A DNA stretch of 45,857 nt, from the NCBI GenBank assembly GCA_902605035.1, contig CACLBB010000010.1, positions 1 to 45,857 on the forward strand. The letters are read 5' to 3'. The DNA is from an uncultured Pelagibacteraceae bacterium. Lineage in GTDB: Bacteria; Pseudomonadota; Alphaproteobacteria; Pelagibacterales; Pelagibacteraceae. The notes under the pieces were generated by a model. The model was not told the origin of the DNA. It did not search any database and saw only the letters and a program-made list of their open reading frames with translations. The position numbers were made by a program, and so were the translations under genes. How positions within the stretch are numbered: the stretch's first letter is position 1; every line of letters starts with the position of its first letter. Below, piece after piece: positions 19,622 through 30,286 of the stretch.

Positions 19622-21150
19622 TATTTATTACCTTTTTTATAATCCTCAATTGTTTGAATTAGAGACTTTTCAGTATTCTCTTCAAGTTTACCGGTTGTTT
19701 CAATAGTATCTATTATTTCAGGTTTATCTGACTTAATTTTTTCTACTAATTCTTTTTCGAATTTTTTAATTTTATTAAGATCAATATCATCAAGATATCC
19801 TTTTACCCCAGTAAATACTGAAATCACTTGTTCTGCTACGGTCATTGGAGAATATTGGTCTTGTTTTAAAAGTTCTGTAAGTTTTGCTCCCCGATTTAAC
19901 AATTTCTGTGTTGATGCATCTAGATCTGAGCCAAACTGTGCAAAAGCCGCCATCTCTCTGTATTGAGCTAATTCTAACTTAATTGAACCTGCAACTTTCT
20001 TCATTGCTTTAGTTTGTGCAGCAGATCCTACCCGTGAAACTGATAGACCAACGTTTACTGCTGGTCTTATACCTTGGTTAAATAATTCTGTTTCTAGAAA
20101 TATTTGTCCGTCGGTTATAGAAATTACATTAGTTGGAATATACGCTGAAACATCCCCCGCCTGAGTTTCAATTATAGGCAAAGCAGTTAATGAACCACCC
20201 CCACTTTTATCATTTAATTTTGCTGCCCGTTCTAACAATCTACTATGTAAATAAAAAACATCACCTGGATAAGCTTCACGTCCAGGTGGCCTTCTAAGTA
20301 ATAAAGACATTTGTCTGTAAGCTACTGCTTGTTTAGATAAATCATCATAAACAATTAAAGCATGCATACCGTTGTCTCTAAAATATTCTCCTATTGTACA
20401 TCCTGTGTAAGGTGCCAAAAACTGTAAAGGAGCGGAGTCCGATGCTGTTGCTGCAACTATAGTAGTATATTTTAAAGCACCCGCCTCCTCTAAAGTTTTA
20501 GTTATTTGAGCTACAGTAGATCTTTTTTGTCCAATAGCTACATAAACACAATATAATTTTTTCTTTTCATCAGAAGACTCATTAATTTTTTTTTGATTTA
20601 TTATAGCGTCAATTGCAACTGCTGTTTTTCCAGTCTGTCTATCACCTATAATTAGTTCACGTTGTCCTCTTCCAATGGGTATAAGTGAGTCGATTGATTT
20701 TAAACCTGTTTGCATCGGTTCATTAACAGATTTTCTTGGAATTATACCAGGAGCCTTTACTTCAACTCGCTTTCTATTTTTAACTGAAAGCGCTCCTTTT
20801 CCATCAATAGGATTTCCTAGTCCATCTACTACTCTGCCTAATAATTCTTTACCAACCGGAACATCTACGATTGCATTAGTTCTTTTAATTGTATCTCCCT
20901 CTTTAATACTTCGGTCATCACCAAAAATTACAACACCTACATTGTCGTTTTCTAAATTTAAAGCCATACCTTTTGATCCATCTTCAAACTCTACCATTTC
21001 ACCGGCTTGAACATTATCTAAACCAAAAACTCTAGCTATTCCATCGCCAACTGATAAAACTTTGCCTATTTCAGAAACTTCAGCTTTTTCTCCAAAATTC
21101 TTAATTTGATCTTTCAATAGTTTTGTTACTTCAGATGGATTAATTGTCAT
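19621..21150 (-). CDS. atpA: ATP synthase F1 alpha subunit
   Basis: The nucleotide-binding but non-catalytic alpha subunit has 509 residues. The P-loop GDRQTGKT is at 169-176, and [12 protein letters not shown] carries the arginine finger acting on the beta-subunit site. [19 protein letters not shown] in the C-terminal domain is typical. It follows atpH by one base and overlaps atpG by one base. As in other alphaproteobacteria, the F0 genes (atpIBEF) are not part of this operon and are not in the window. Confidence 0.98.
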
Positions 21151-21151
21151 A

Positions 21152-21709
21152 TTAATTTTCTAGCATCGCTTGTTCATATTTTTTCAATTTATTTTTTATT
21201 GAAGTATCTATCATGAAGCTGCCGAGTTGTAATTTTAAACCTCCAATAAGTTTCGTATCAACTTTATAATCAAACTTAATAGTTGATCCCATTGATTTTG
21301 ATAAATCGCCGCTGATATCGTCAAGTTCTTTTTGAGATAATTCTTTAGACGAAACGAGAGAAGCTTTAACTTCTCCTCTTTTTAATGAACATAGTTTTAT
21401 AAAACTTTCAAAAATTTTTTTTATAAAGAATATTCTTCTTTTTTTAATTAATAATAAAAAAAAATTTTTTAAGTTTTTTTTAAATTCTAATTTTTCCGAA
21501 AGTAAGCCAATTAATTTATTTTGAGCATTGGTGCTTTGAGTAGGATTTTGTATAAAATTTTTTATTTCTGAACTTTGGTCTAAAAGGAGTTGAAAGTTTT
21601 TTACATCGTTCTCTATTTTCTCCAGCTCGTCAGTTTCTTTTGCGACTTCAAATAATGCACGGGAATACCGTTCTGAGGTTTCAGTAGAAAAAGATTTATT
21701 TGTGCTCAT
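21152..21709 (-). CDS. atpH: ATP synthase F1 delta subunit
   Basis: Delta (OSCP) clamps F1 to the peripheral stalk. The 185-residue protein begins with a helical domain containing [16 protein letters not shown] and ends with [22 protein letters not shown], the signature near the delta C-terminus. The middle is rich in Lys, Phe and Ile and less conserved, as usual for this subunit. It is the first gene of the atp operon; the 81-bp gap upstream to priA is one of the larger intergenic regions here and should contain the operon's promoter. Confidence 0.95.
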   Translation of the reverse strand: MSTNKSFSTETSERYSRALFEVAKETDELEKIENDVKNFQLLLDQSSEIKNFIQNPTQSTNAQNKLIGLLSEKLEFKKNLKNFFLLLIKKRRIFFIKKIFESFIKLCSLKRGEVKASLVSSKELSQKELDDISGDLSKSMGSTIKFDYKVDTKLIGGLKLQLGSFMIDTSIKNKLKKYEQAMLEN

Positions 21710-21746
21710 TTTTTATAGCTTGAAGTAATTGTGAAGTTATGCAGAT

Positions 21747-21775
21747 TTCGTATCACAAGTGTAAAATTTGATCAA
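21747..21775 (-). promoter_or_regulatory. Candidate promoter of atpHAGDC
   Basis: In the gap between priA and atpH the minus strand reads TTGATC (21775-21770; 4 of 6 matches to TTGACA) then, after 17 bp, TACGAA (21752-21747; 3 of 6 matches to TATAAT). The -10 is poor and the call rests mainly on spacing and on the need for a promoter in this gap. Transcription could also run through from priA. Confidence 0.3.
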
Positions 21776-21790
21776 GTTACCAATTTAAAT

Positions 21791-23743
21791 TTATGCAAAA
21801 TTGATAGGATCAACATCAACCGTGAGTTTAATTTTTGATGATATTTTTAGTGTATTAAGCAAATTTGCAATTTTTTTTTGCATTAAAGTATGATTGTTAA
21901 ATCTTATCAAAAGTCTAGTTCTAAAATATTTTTTGATTTTTAAAAGCGGTGAGTCTATTGGTCCCATAATTTCTAGACCATTAATTTGACTTAGTCTTGT
22001 TTTTATTTCTAAAGCTCCTTTTAAACTTAAATCGTGTTTTTTAGATGAAATTATGATTGCAATTAACCTAATGAAAGGTGGTAATTTATTTTTTTTTCTT
22101 AAACTTAGTTCATTATTCAAAAGTTCATCTGATTTATCCTTTATTAATTCATTAAGTATTGGGTTTTGAGGTGATAAAGTTTGATATATTATTAATGAAT
22201 CTGAGCTAAATCTACCAGCTCGACCGCTTAGCTGATGATATAATTGAATATTTTTTTCAGTTGCTCGTAAATCAAAACCTCTGCTAGAAAAATCGGCATC
22301 TACAACTACGACACAATTAAGTTTTGGAAAATTAAAACCTTTTGAAATCATCTGAGTTCCAATTAATATATCAATATTATTTTCCTTTATTTTTTTAAAT
22401 AATTTTTCAGTTTCATCTTTTTTTTTCATGTAATCACTTGAAAATATATTAATGTTATTTTTAGGAAAAATTTCTTTAGCTTCTTCGTATATCTTTTCAA
22501 CACCTGGACCATACATTATAAAATCGCAAAAATTATCTTTTTGACACTTTTTTTTGATACTTCTTTCAAACAAACAGTGATGGCATACTGCTTTATTTTT
22601 CAATTTATGGAAAGTTAAATACATTGAACAATTATTACACTTATGTTTGTAACCGCATTTTTTACAAATTAAGTATGGAGCAAAACCTCTTCTATTAATA
22701 AAAAATAAAATCTGTTCTTTTTTTTGTAAATATTTTTTTACTAAGTTTATAGTATCAGATGAAATATATTTACCCTTTGTATTATTGAAATTTAAATTTA
22801 TAATTTTTGTTTTTGGTAGTGGATAATTTTTAAATCTTTTTAAAATTTTAGTATGTCTATACTTTTTATTTATAATATTATTATATGTTTCAATAGAGGG
22901 AACTGAAGTAATTAAATTTATAGGAATATTTTCAAACGAGGCTCTTGAAATAGCCATGTCCCTAGCATTATAAATAACGCCATCATCTTGTTTGTACGAT
23001 ATATCATGTTCTTCATCTACAATTATTATTCCAAGTTTTTTAAAAGGTAACAATAAAGATGACCTAGCTCCAATTACTAATTTTATTTTGTTATTTATAA
23101 CCCCTTGCCAGATTTCTCTTTTTTGTTTTTGAGTAATTTTAGAATGCCAGATAGCTGGTTCAAATCCAAAAAACTCTTCGAACCTTTGTTTAAACTCATT
23201 AGTTAAGAATATTTCAGGTAGTAAAACTAAAGCTTGTTTTTTATCTTGTATTACCCTTTTAATTCTTTCGAAATAAACTAATGTTTTTCCGGAACCAGTT
23301 GTTCCTTGTAAAACTGATACATCAAATTTATCATTAACTGCTTCAAGAAATTTTAAAGCTAATGATTGTTCTTCGTTTAAATTGAATTTTTTAATTTTAA
23401 TTTGTTTTACTTTAAAATCTTTTTTATCTTTTTTTTTTTTAAAATAATTATAATTACTACCTATAACCATTTTCAAAACCAGACCGATTGGCACCATATT
23501 ATAAACTGAGAACCACTCAATAAATTCAATTAATTTTTTATTAATTGTGTAATTTATTTTATTATTAATATTTTTAATTCTAATATTTTTAGGTACAGGG
23601 TAATTGTTTGTCCATACTACTCCTAGCTCAATTTTAGAGCCAAAAGGTACTTCTACCAAATCCCCAATTTTTAACTTAATTTTGTTTTGATTATAGGTAA
23701 AAGGAAAATTGAATATTTTAGGCAACAAAACTTGTGCTTTCAT
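21791..23743 (-). CDS. priA: Primosomal protein N' (PriA helicase)
   Basis: PriA recognises abandoned replication forks and reloads the replisome. The 650-residue protein has an N-terminal 3'-DNA-binding domain (about 1-105, VLLPKIFNFPFTY), Walker A GTTGSGKT (147-154), Walker B DEEH (243-246) and the later GTQMISKGFNFP and QLSGRAGR helicase motifs. Eight zinc-binding cysteines lie at 360, 363, 369, 372, 387, 390, 400 and 406. Seven keep the E. coli spacing, but the last pair is C-x5-C in place of C-x2-C. At 650 residues it is about 80 shorter than E. coli PriA. It lies between lpdA and atpH; priA upstream of atpH is a common alphaproteobacterial order. Confidence 0.95.
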   Translation of the reverse strand: MKAQVLLPKIFNFPFTYNQNKIKLKIGDLVEVPFGSKIELGVVWTNNYPVPKNIRIKNINNKINYTINKKLIEFIEWFSVYNMVPIGLVLKMVIGSNYNYFKKKKDKKDFKVKQIKIKKFNLNEEQSLALKFLEAVNDKFDVSVLQGTTGSGKTLVYFERIKRVIQDKKQALVLLPEIFLTNEFKQRFEEFFGFEPAIWHSKITQKQKREIWQGVINNKIKLVIGARSSLLLPFKKLGIIIVDEEHDISYKQDDGVIYNARDMAISRASFENIPINLITSVPSIETYNNIINKKYRHTKILKRFKNYPLPKTKIINLNFNNTKGKYISSDTINLVKKYLQKKEQILFFINRRGFAPYLICKKCGYKHKCNNCSMYLTFHKLKNKAVCHHCLFERSIKKKCQKDNFCDFIMYGPGVEKIYEEAKEIFPKNNINIFSSDYMKKKDETEKLFKKIKENNIDILIGTQMISKGFNFPKLNCVVVVDADFSSRGFDLRATEKNIQLYHQLSGRAGRFSSDSLIIYQTLSPQNPILNELIKDKSDELLNNELSLRKKNKLPPFIRLIAIIISSKKHDLSLKGALEIKTRLSQINGLEIMGPIDSPLLKIKKYFRTRLLIRFNNHTLMQKKIANLLNTLKISSKIKLTVDVDPINFA

Positions 23744-23771
23744 AGATTAATTGTATTAGAATTTTTTTTAA

Positions 23772-25175
23772 TTAAAAATGAATTGGTCTTTTATCAACAG
23801 CTAAAGCTGCTTCTTTTATTGCCTCTGTATGAGTGGGATGTGCATGACAAGTTCTTGCGATATCCTCCGCGCTAGCTCCAAACTCCATAGCTAATGCCAT
23901 TTCGGCAATCATATTACCACAATGTGCCCCGATAATATGAACGCCTAAAACTTTATCAGTCGCGCTATCTGCTAAAATCTTAACAAATCCATCGGTCTCA
24001 TTATTTACTTTTGCTCTTGAATTAGCTAGGAACGGAAATTTTCCAACTTTATAATCTTTATTATTGGATTTAAGTTGTTCCTCTGTTTTTCCTACTGACG
24101 CAACTTCTGGTGAAGTATAGATAACTCCGGGTATAACGTCATAATTTACATGCCCCGCTTGTCCTGCTAAAATTTCAGCAACAGCAATACCTTCTTCTTC
24201 AGCTTTATGCGCTAACATTGGGCCATTAATAACATCTCCAATTGCATAAATATTATCTATTGATGTTTGTAATTTTTTGTTAACATCTATTCTTCCTTTA
24301 TCATCTTTTTTAATACCAACTTTAGATAGATTTAATCCTTCAGTATATGGTTTTCGTCCAACTGATACTAATACTTTATCAGCTTCAATTGTTTCTTCTT
24401 CTGAATTTTTGTTGTCAGTAAAATTAATAATAACAGAGTTTTTTTTGTTATTTAAAGAATTTACTTTAGAATTTAATCTAAATTTTATCCCTTGTTTGGT
24501 CAAAATCTTCTGAAATTCTCTAGATATTTCTAGATCCATACCGGGTGTTATATGATCTAAATATTCGATCACTGTTACATCTGATCCCAGTCTTGACCAA
24601 ACGGAACCCATCTCAAGACCTATATAACCTGCTCCAATTATAACTAATTTTTTAGGAACTTCAGCTAAAGAAAGTGCACCAGTTGAAGAAATAACATTTT
24701 TTTCATCTATTTCAATTCCAGGAAGGGATGCAACGCCAGAACCAGTTGCAATTACAATGTTCTTTGATTTATAATTTTTTTTCGTGTTATTATTATAAAC
24801 TACCACATCATTTTTGGATAATAAAACACCTTTGCCTTTTAAATAAGTAACTTTATTTTTCTTGAATAAAAATTCTACACCTTTCGTTAACACTTGAACT
24901 GATTTATTCTTATTGGACATCATCTTAGCAATATTAAGTTTGATATTGCTAATTTCTATACCCTGCTTATCAAAATCTTTTTTTGCTTTATGAAAATTTT
25001 CTGATAGATTTAATAAACTTTTGGATGGAATACATCCTACGTTTAGACATGTTCCTCCTAGGGTGCCTCTTGATTCTACACAAGCTGTTTTTAGCCCTAG
25101 TTGAGCTGCTCTTATAGCACAAACGTAACCGCCTGGGCCACCTCCAATTACAATTAAATCAAAATTATTATCCAT
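23772..25175 (-). CDS. lpdA: Dihydrolipoyl dehydrogenase (E3)
   Basis: E3 reoxidises the dihydrolipoyl group of the 2-oxoglutarate dehydrogenase complex and passes electrons to NAD through FAD. The 467-residue protein has the FAD motif GGGPGGY (11-17), the redox pair C43/C48 in GGTCLNVGCIPSK, the NAD-binding GAGYIGLEMGSVW, and the C-terminal catalytic H446-x4-E451 in HPTHTE. It is directly behind sucB (2-bp gap), so it most likely serves this complex, though a single E3 is often shared with pyruvate dehydrogenase and the glycine cleavage system. Confidence 0.96.
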   Translation of the reverse strand: MDNNFDLIVIGGGPGGYVCAIRAAQLGLKTACVESRGTLGGTCLNVGCIPSKSLLNLSENFHKAKKDFDKQGIEISNIKLNIAKMMSNKNKSVQVLTKGVEFLFKKNKVTYLKGKGVLLSKNDVVVYNNNTKKNYKSKNIVIATGSGVASLPGIEIDEKNVISSTGALSLAEVPKKLVIIGAGYIGLEMGSVWSRLGSDVTVIEYLDHITPGMDLEISREFQKILTKQGIKFRLNSKVNSLNNKKNSVIINFTDNKNSEEETIEADKVLVSVGRKPYTEGLNLSKVGIKKDDKGRIDVNKKLQTSIDNIYAIGDVINGPMLAHKAEEEGIAVAEILAGQAGHVNYDVIPGVIYTSPEVASVGKTEEQLKSNNKDYKVGKFPFLANSRAKVNNETDGFVKILADSATDKVLGVHIIGAHCGNMIAEMALAMEFGASAEDIARTCHAHPTHTEAIKEAALAVDKRPIHF

Positions 25176-25177
25176 TT

Positions 25178-26488
25178 CTATATATTAAGGAAAAGTCTCT
25201 TAGGTTGCTCTAAAGATTCTTTTACAGTCTTTAAAAATGACACAGCTTCTTTTCCATCAATAATTCTATGGTCATATGATAATGCTAAATACATAATAGG
25301 TCTTACTTCAACATTGCCATTAACAACAACTGGTCTTTGAACAATGTTATGCATTCCTAAAACAGCAGATTGAGGTAAATTAAGTATTGGTGTAGATAAC
25401 ATTGATCCATATATTCCACCGTTAGTGATAGTAAAAGTGCCGCCTTGCAGATCATCAATTGTTATTTTTCCATCTCGAGCTTTTTCTCCAAGCTCACTAA
25501 TTTTTTTTTCGATATCAGCAAAGGACATTTCATCCGACTCCCTTAAAACTGGCACAACTAATCCTCTGTCTGTACCTACTGCAATACTAATATTATAATA
25601 GTTTTTATAGACAATCTCATCACCTTGGATTTCAGCGTTAATAGCTGGATAATTTTTAAGTCCTATTATGCAAGATTTGACAAAAAAAGACATAAAGCCA
25701 AGCTTTGTAGAAAATTTATTAATGAATTCCTCTTTATACTGATTTCTCATTTTTATTATCTCACTCATATCAACTTCATTAAAAGTAGTTAGCATTGCTG
25801 CATTTTCTTGAGCTTCTTTTAATCTTTTAGCAATTGTTAGTCTAAGTCTTGTCATTTTAATTCTTTCCTCTGGGCCATGTTTAATCTTTCTTTCAGAAGG
25901 AGATGGTTTTGATCCCATCAAACTCATAATATCTTCTTTTAAAATTACACCATGTTTTCCTGATCCTTGAATCTTATTTAGGTCAATTTGCGCTTCAGCT
26001 GCTATCTTTCTTGCGGCTGGTGATACTGATGATCTTAAATTATTTGATTGCTTTTTAACTTTGACTTTAATTTCTTCGTGAAAATTATCTAGAATAAGTG
26101 GTTCTTCTGATTTGGGTTTTGATTCTTTTGTTATTTCTTTTTCTAATTTGAGTGTCTTAATTTCCTCCTGAGAGCTCTTTGATGCTTGCTTTTTTTGTTT
26201 AGGTGGTGAATACTTTTTAACTTCTTTGACACTTTCACTTAATTTTTTTTCTGACCCATTCACTATACCAAGTAGCGCTCCAACGTTAACTGTTTCTCCT
26301 TCTTTAACTGATATATTTTCTAAAACACCGTTCGATGGGGCTGGAACTTCTACATTTACTTTATCAGTCTCTAATTCTACAATTGGTTCATCTGCAGAAA
26401 CTTTTTCCCCTTGATTTTTGAGCCATTTTGAAACAGTAGCCTCTGTGACCGACTCTCCTAAAGTTGGGACTATAATTTTATCTGACAT
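25178..26488 (-). CDS. sucB: 2-oxoglutarate dehydrogenase E2 (dihydrolipoyl succinyltransferase)
   Basis: E2 forms the core of the complex and transfers the succinyl group to CoA. The 436 residues comprise one lipoyl domain (1-80) with the lipoylated Lys43 in ETDKVNVE, a charged Lys/Glu/Ser linker (about 80-150), and a peripheral-subunit-binding domain ([18 protein letters not shown], about 155-190). The C-terminal catalytic domain has His407 and Asp411 in [24 protein letters not shown] starts the catalytic domain, as in succinyl-type E2. It is between sucA and lpdA with 0-2 bp spacing. Confidence 0.96.
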   Translation of the reverse strand: MSDKIIVPTLGESVTEATVSKWLKNQGEKVSADEPIVELETDKVNVEVPAPSNGVLENISVKEGETVNVGALLGIVNGSEKKLSESVKEVKKYSPPKQKKQASKSSQEEIKTLKLEKEITKESKPKSEEPLILDNFHEEIKVKVKKQSNNLRSSVSPAARKIAAEAQIDLNKIQGSGKHGVILKEDIMSLMGSKPSPSERKIKHGPEERIKMTRLRLTIAKRLKEAQENAAMLTTFNEVDMSEIIKMRNQYKEEFINKFSTKLGFMSFFVKSCIIGLKNYPAINAEIQGDEIVYKNYYNISIAVGTDRGLVVPVLRESDEMSFADIEKKISELGEKARDGKITIDDLQGGTFTITNGGIYGSMLSTPILNLPQSAVLGMHNIVQRPVVVNGNVEVRPIMYLALSYDHRIIDGKEAVSFLKTVKESLEQPKRLFLNI

Positions 26489-29377
26489 TTAATTTCCTAG
26501 TATCTTTTCTAATATTTCTTTTTGTTGTGCAAGGTGTTTATTTAGATTTCCAGTCGCAGTTGAGGATGAAGCTTTTCTACCCACGTATCTCACTTTATCT
26601 TTAGTAAAATGTATTATTTCTAATGTTCTATCTATATAATTTCTCATTGTATTCCAAGCACCCATGTTTTTGGGCTCTTCTTGGCACCAAATAAACTCGG
26701 CTTTTTCGTATTTTTTAAGTAAATTTGCAAGAGTTTTAGCTGGAAAAGGATATAATTGCTCAATTCGAATAAAAACGACTCTGTCATTTTTAGATTTTTC
26801 TCTTGCTTCGATAAGATCGTAATAGATTTTCCCAGAACACATCACAACTTTTTCAATTTCTCTATCTCTTTTTAACTCAACTAACTTATTATTTTTAAGA
26901 TATGCATCGTCATTCAACACTCTGTGGAATGTGCTTTTTGTAGTAAATTCATTCAAATTTGAAACACATCTTTTATGCCTTAACAAAGATTTAGGTGTCA
27001 TTACTACTAATGGCTTTCTAAAATCTCTATGCATTTGTCTTCTTAAAGCATGAAAATAATTTGCTGGTGTAGTACAATTCACAACTTGAATATTTTCTCC
27101 TGCACATAATTGTAGAAATCTTTCAAGTCTGGCTGATGAATGCTCTGGGCCTTGACCTTCATACCCATGTGGTAATAACAATACTAAACCGCTAGCTCTA
27201 CCCCACTTAGACTCACTTGAAGTTATAAATTGATCAATTATAACTTGCCCACCATTTGCAAAGTCGCCAAACTGGGCCTCCCACAATACTAAAGTTTCAG
27301 GTTCAGATAAAGAGTAACCAAATTCAAAGCCTAAAACTGCTAACTCAGATAATAAGCTATCTATAATTTCAAATTTTTTTTGTTTTTTCTTAATATTATT
27401 CAACGGTACAAATCTATCATGATTTTCTTGATTTCTTAAAACTGCATGTCTTTGACTAAAAGTACCTCTTCCAGAGTCTTGTCCAGATAATCTAACTGAA
27501 AATCCCTCTGTTAACAGAGTGCCAAAAGCTAAATTTTCAGCTGTAGACCAGTCTAAAGAATAATTTTTTTCAAATATTTGAAATCTTATGTCAAAGATCT
27601 TTTTTAAAGTTTTGTGAACAATAAAATTATCTGGAATAGTGAAAATTTTTTTTCCAACTTCTAATAAAATTTCTTTATTAACACCACTTTTTCCCCTTTT
27701 ATCTTTACCTAAACCAGGTTTAAATCGTGACCAGGCTCCCTCAAACCATTTAAGTTCAGATTTATAGGTCTTAGATGAATTTAATTCTTTTTCGAGAAAT
27801 TTTTTAAAACTAGTTTTTTTATTTTCTATTTCTTCTTTTGATATTAATCCTTCATTAATTAATCGATCTCCATAAATTTTTAATGTAGAAGGATGAGATC
27901 TAATTTTTTTGTACATAATTGGTTGAGTAAAAGAAGGTTCGTCTCCCTCATTGTGTCCGTATCGTCTATAGCAAACCATATCTATGACAACATCTCGATT
28001 AAATTTTTGCCTGTATTCAGTTGCAATTTTTGCACAATGAACAACCGATTCGGGATCATCTCCATTTACGTGAAAAATGGGAGCCTGAGCAATCTTCGCC
28101 ACATCTGAAGGATATGGTGAAGATCTAGCGAATCTTGGAGCAGTTGTAAAACCTATTTGATTGTTTACAATTATATGAATTGTTCCTCCAATATTGTGTC
28201 CTGGCAAACCAGACATTGCAAAACATTCAGCTACGATACCTTGGCCAGCAAATGCAGCATCACCATGCATTAAAACTGGTATAACTTTTTTTCTTTCAGT
28301 ATCATGGTGAAAAAATTGTTTTGCTCTTACTTGGCCTAATACTACTGGATTGACTGCTTCTAAATGCGAGGGATTATCAGTCAAACTAATATGAACGGAA
28401 TTACCATCAAATTCTCTATTAGAAGATGCTCCTAAATGATATTTTACATCTCCTTCTAAATCTTGAGTAGATGCTGCACTCTTTCCGAAAAACTCACTGA
28501 AGATCGCTTTGAATGGTTTGCTCATAACGTTTGCTAAAACGTTTAATCTTCCTCTATGAGGCATACCAATCTTTATTTCTTTAGCGCCTAAATTTCCTCC
28601 TCTTTTAATTATTTGTTCTAAAGCAGGAACTAAAGACTCCCCTCCATCTAAGCCAAATCTTTTTGTACCTACAAATTTTACATGTAAATATTTTTCAAAT
28701 CCCTCCGCTTCAATAATTTTATTTAATATAGCTTTTTTACCATTTTCTGTAAAAACTATTTCTTTTTCAGGACCTTCAACTCTATTTCTAATCCAAGTTT
28801 TTTCATCTGGATCTCCCATATGCATAAACTCGTAACCTATTTTTGAACAATAAGTTTTTTTTAGTATATTTAAAATCTCACTTAAGTCTCCATACTGAAG
28901 GCCAAGTACACCATCTAAAAAAATTTTTCTAGAATAATCTTGAGGTTTGAAACCGTAAGTCTCAGGTTTTAATTCTGGATGTTCCTTTTTTTTTTGTAAA
29001 GACAATGGATCTAAATTCGCAATTAAATGCCCTCTTATTCTGAAAGCTCTAATTAACATTATCGCTCTAACAGAGTCTTGAGTGGCTTGTTTAATTGATT
29101 CTGAATTTATATCCTCAGATAATATTTCTATTTTATTTTGTGTTGGTTTTAATATGTTTTTTTTATTTTTTTTTGCTGGCGACCAACTTGGTCCTTTTAA
29201 ATCATCATAAACTAACTTTTGTTCATCACTTAAACCGTCAAAAAATTTTCTCCAACTCTCTGGTAAGGATTTTGGATCTGATAGGTAATCAGCATAAAAT
29301 TCATTTATGAACTCAGTATTATTTCCCATCAAAAAAGATGTTTTTTTGTAAGTATTATTATTTTTAGATGAAGACAT
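26489..29377 (-). CDS. sucA: 2-oxoglutarate dehydrogenase E1
   Basis: E1 decarboxylates 2-oxoglutarate with thiamine diphosphate and loads the succinyl unit on E2 lipoate. The 962-residue length is normal. An N-terminal segment (NTEFINEFYADYLSDP) of the kind that docks on E2 and E3 is present. The thiamine motif begins at HGDAAFAGQGIVAE and runs to VNNQIGFTT, HRGRLNVLANV is a substrate-loop block, and RYGHNEGDEPSFTQP and HGYEGQGPEHSSARLERFLQ lie in the remaining catalytic regions. It follows sucD by 33 bp and is one of the largest genes here. Confidence 0.97.
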   Translation of the reverse strand: MSSSKNNNTYKKTSFLMGNNTEFINEFYADYLSDPKSLPESWRKFFDGLSDEQKLVYDDLKGPSWSPAKKNKKNILKPTQNKIEILSEDINSESIKQATQDSVRAIMLIRAFRIRGHLIANLDPLSLQKKKEHPELKPETYGFKPQDYSRKIFLDGVLGLQYGDLSEILNILKKTYCSKIGYEFMHMGDPDEKTWIRNRVEGPEKEIVFTENGKKAILNKIIEAEGFEKYLHVKFVGTKRFGLDGGESLVPALEQIIKRGGNLGAKEIKIGMPHRGRLNVLANVMSKPFKAIFSEFFGKSAASTQDLEGDVKYHLGASSNREFDGNSVHISLTDNPSHLEAVNPVVLGQVRAKQFFHHDTERKKVIPVLMHGDAAFAGQGIVAECFAMSGLPGHNIGGTIHIIVNNQIGFTTAPRFARSSPYPSDVAKIAQAPIFHVNGDDPESVVHCAKIATEYRQKFNRDVVIDMVCYRRYGHNEGDEPSFTQPIMYKKIRSHPSTLKIYGDRLINEGLISKEEIENKKTSFKKFLEKELNSSKTYKSELKWFEGAWSRFKPGLGKDKRGKSGVNKEILLEVGKKIFTIPDNFIVHKTLKKIFDIRFQIFEKNYSLDWSTAENLAFGTLLTEGFSVRLSGQDSGRGTFSQRHAVLRNQENHDRFVPLNNIKKKQKKFEIIDSLLSELAVLGFEFGYSLSEPETLVLWEAQFGDFANGGQVIIDQFITSSESKWGRASGLVLLLPHGYEGQGPEHSSARLERFLQLCAGENIQVVNCTTPANYFHALRRQMHRDFRKPLVVMTPKSLLRHKRCVSNLNEFTTKSTFHRVLNDDAYLKNNKLVELKRDREIEKVVMCSGKIYYDLIEAREKSKNDRVVFIRIEQLYPFPAKTLANLLKKYEKAEFIWCQEEPKNMGAWNTMRNYIDRTLEIIHFTKDKVRYVGRKASSSTATGNLNKHLAQQKEILEKILGN

Positions 29378-29410
29378 TTATAAGCTTATTTTAACACAAC
29401 TTTTTGAATT

Positions 29411-30286
29411 TTAGCCATTAAGTTTATGCAAAAGTGTTTTTCCTATATCCGCTGGCGACTTTGAAATAGTAATTCCCGCTGATTTCATAATCTCTATTTT
29501 ACCATCGGCACCACCTTTTCCCCCAGAAATTATAGCTCCAGCATGCCCCATTCTTCTTCCTGGAGGTGCTGTAAGACCAGCTATAAAGCCTACCATTGGT
29601 TTTTTAACTTTCTCTCTTTTTAGAAATTCAGATGCTTCTTCTTCTGCTGAACCACCTATTTCTCCGATCATTACTATTGATTTAGTTTCATCATCTTTTA
29701 AAAAAAGTTCAAGGCAATCTATAAAATTTGTTCCATTTATTGGATCTCCTCCGATGCCAATACAAGTTGATTGTCCCATCCCATTTGTAGAAGTTTGGGC
29801 TACTGCTTCATAAGTTAACGTACCTGATCTGGAGACAATTCCTACGTTTCCCTTTTTGTGAATACTTCCCGGCATTATGCCTATCTTACATTCATTCGGA
29901 GTAATAATTCCTGGGCAATTTGGCCCAATCAACCTTGATTTATTTTTTTTTAACTCTTTTTTGACTTTTAACATATCAATTACTGGTATTCCTTCTGTGA
30001 TACATACTATTAATTCTATCCTAGCATCTATTGCTTCAATAATCGCATCAGCTGCAAACTTTGGTGGTACATAGATCATAGTAGCATTAGCATTTGTTTT
30101 ATCCTTTGCCTCTTTAACAGTATCAAATACTGGAAGACCTAGATGTTTTTGACCACCTTTTTTAGGTGTGACTCCTCCAACGAGTTGGGTACCATATTTA
30201 ATCGCCTGTTCAGAATGAAAAGTTCCATGAGTCCCTGTAAAACCTTGGCAAATAACTTTTGTATTTTTATTTACTAGTACTGACAT
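29411..30286 (-). CDS. sucD: Succinyl-CoA synthetase alpha subunit
   Basis: SucD binds CoA and carries the phosphohistidine intermediate in converting succinyl-CoA to succinate with nucleotide synthesis. The 291-residue protein begins with [15 protein letters not shown] (CoA-binding Rossmann fold), then [18 protein letters not shown], and [10 protein letters not shown] with the active His248. All are diagnostic. The start follows directly after the sucC stop with no intervening base. Confidence 0.97.
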   Translation of the reverse strand: MSVLVNKNTKVICQGFTGTHGTFHSEQAIKYGTQLVGGVTPKKGGQKHLGLPVFDTVKEAKDKTNANATMIYVPPKFAADAIIEAIDARIELIVCITEGIPVIDMLKVKKELKKNKSRLIGPNCPGIITPNECKIGIMPGSIHKKGNVGIVSRSGTLTYEAVAQTSTNGMGQSTCIGIGGDPINGTNFIDCLELFLKDDETKSIVMIGEIGGSAEEEASEFLKREKVKKPMVGFIAGLTAPPGRRMGHAGAIISGGKGGADGKIEIMKSAGITISKSPADIGKTLLHKLNG

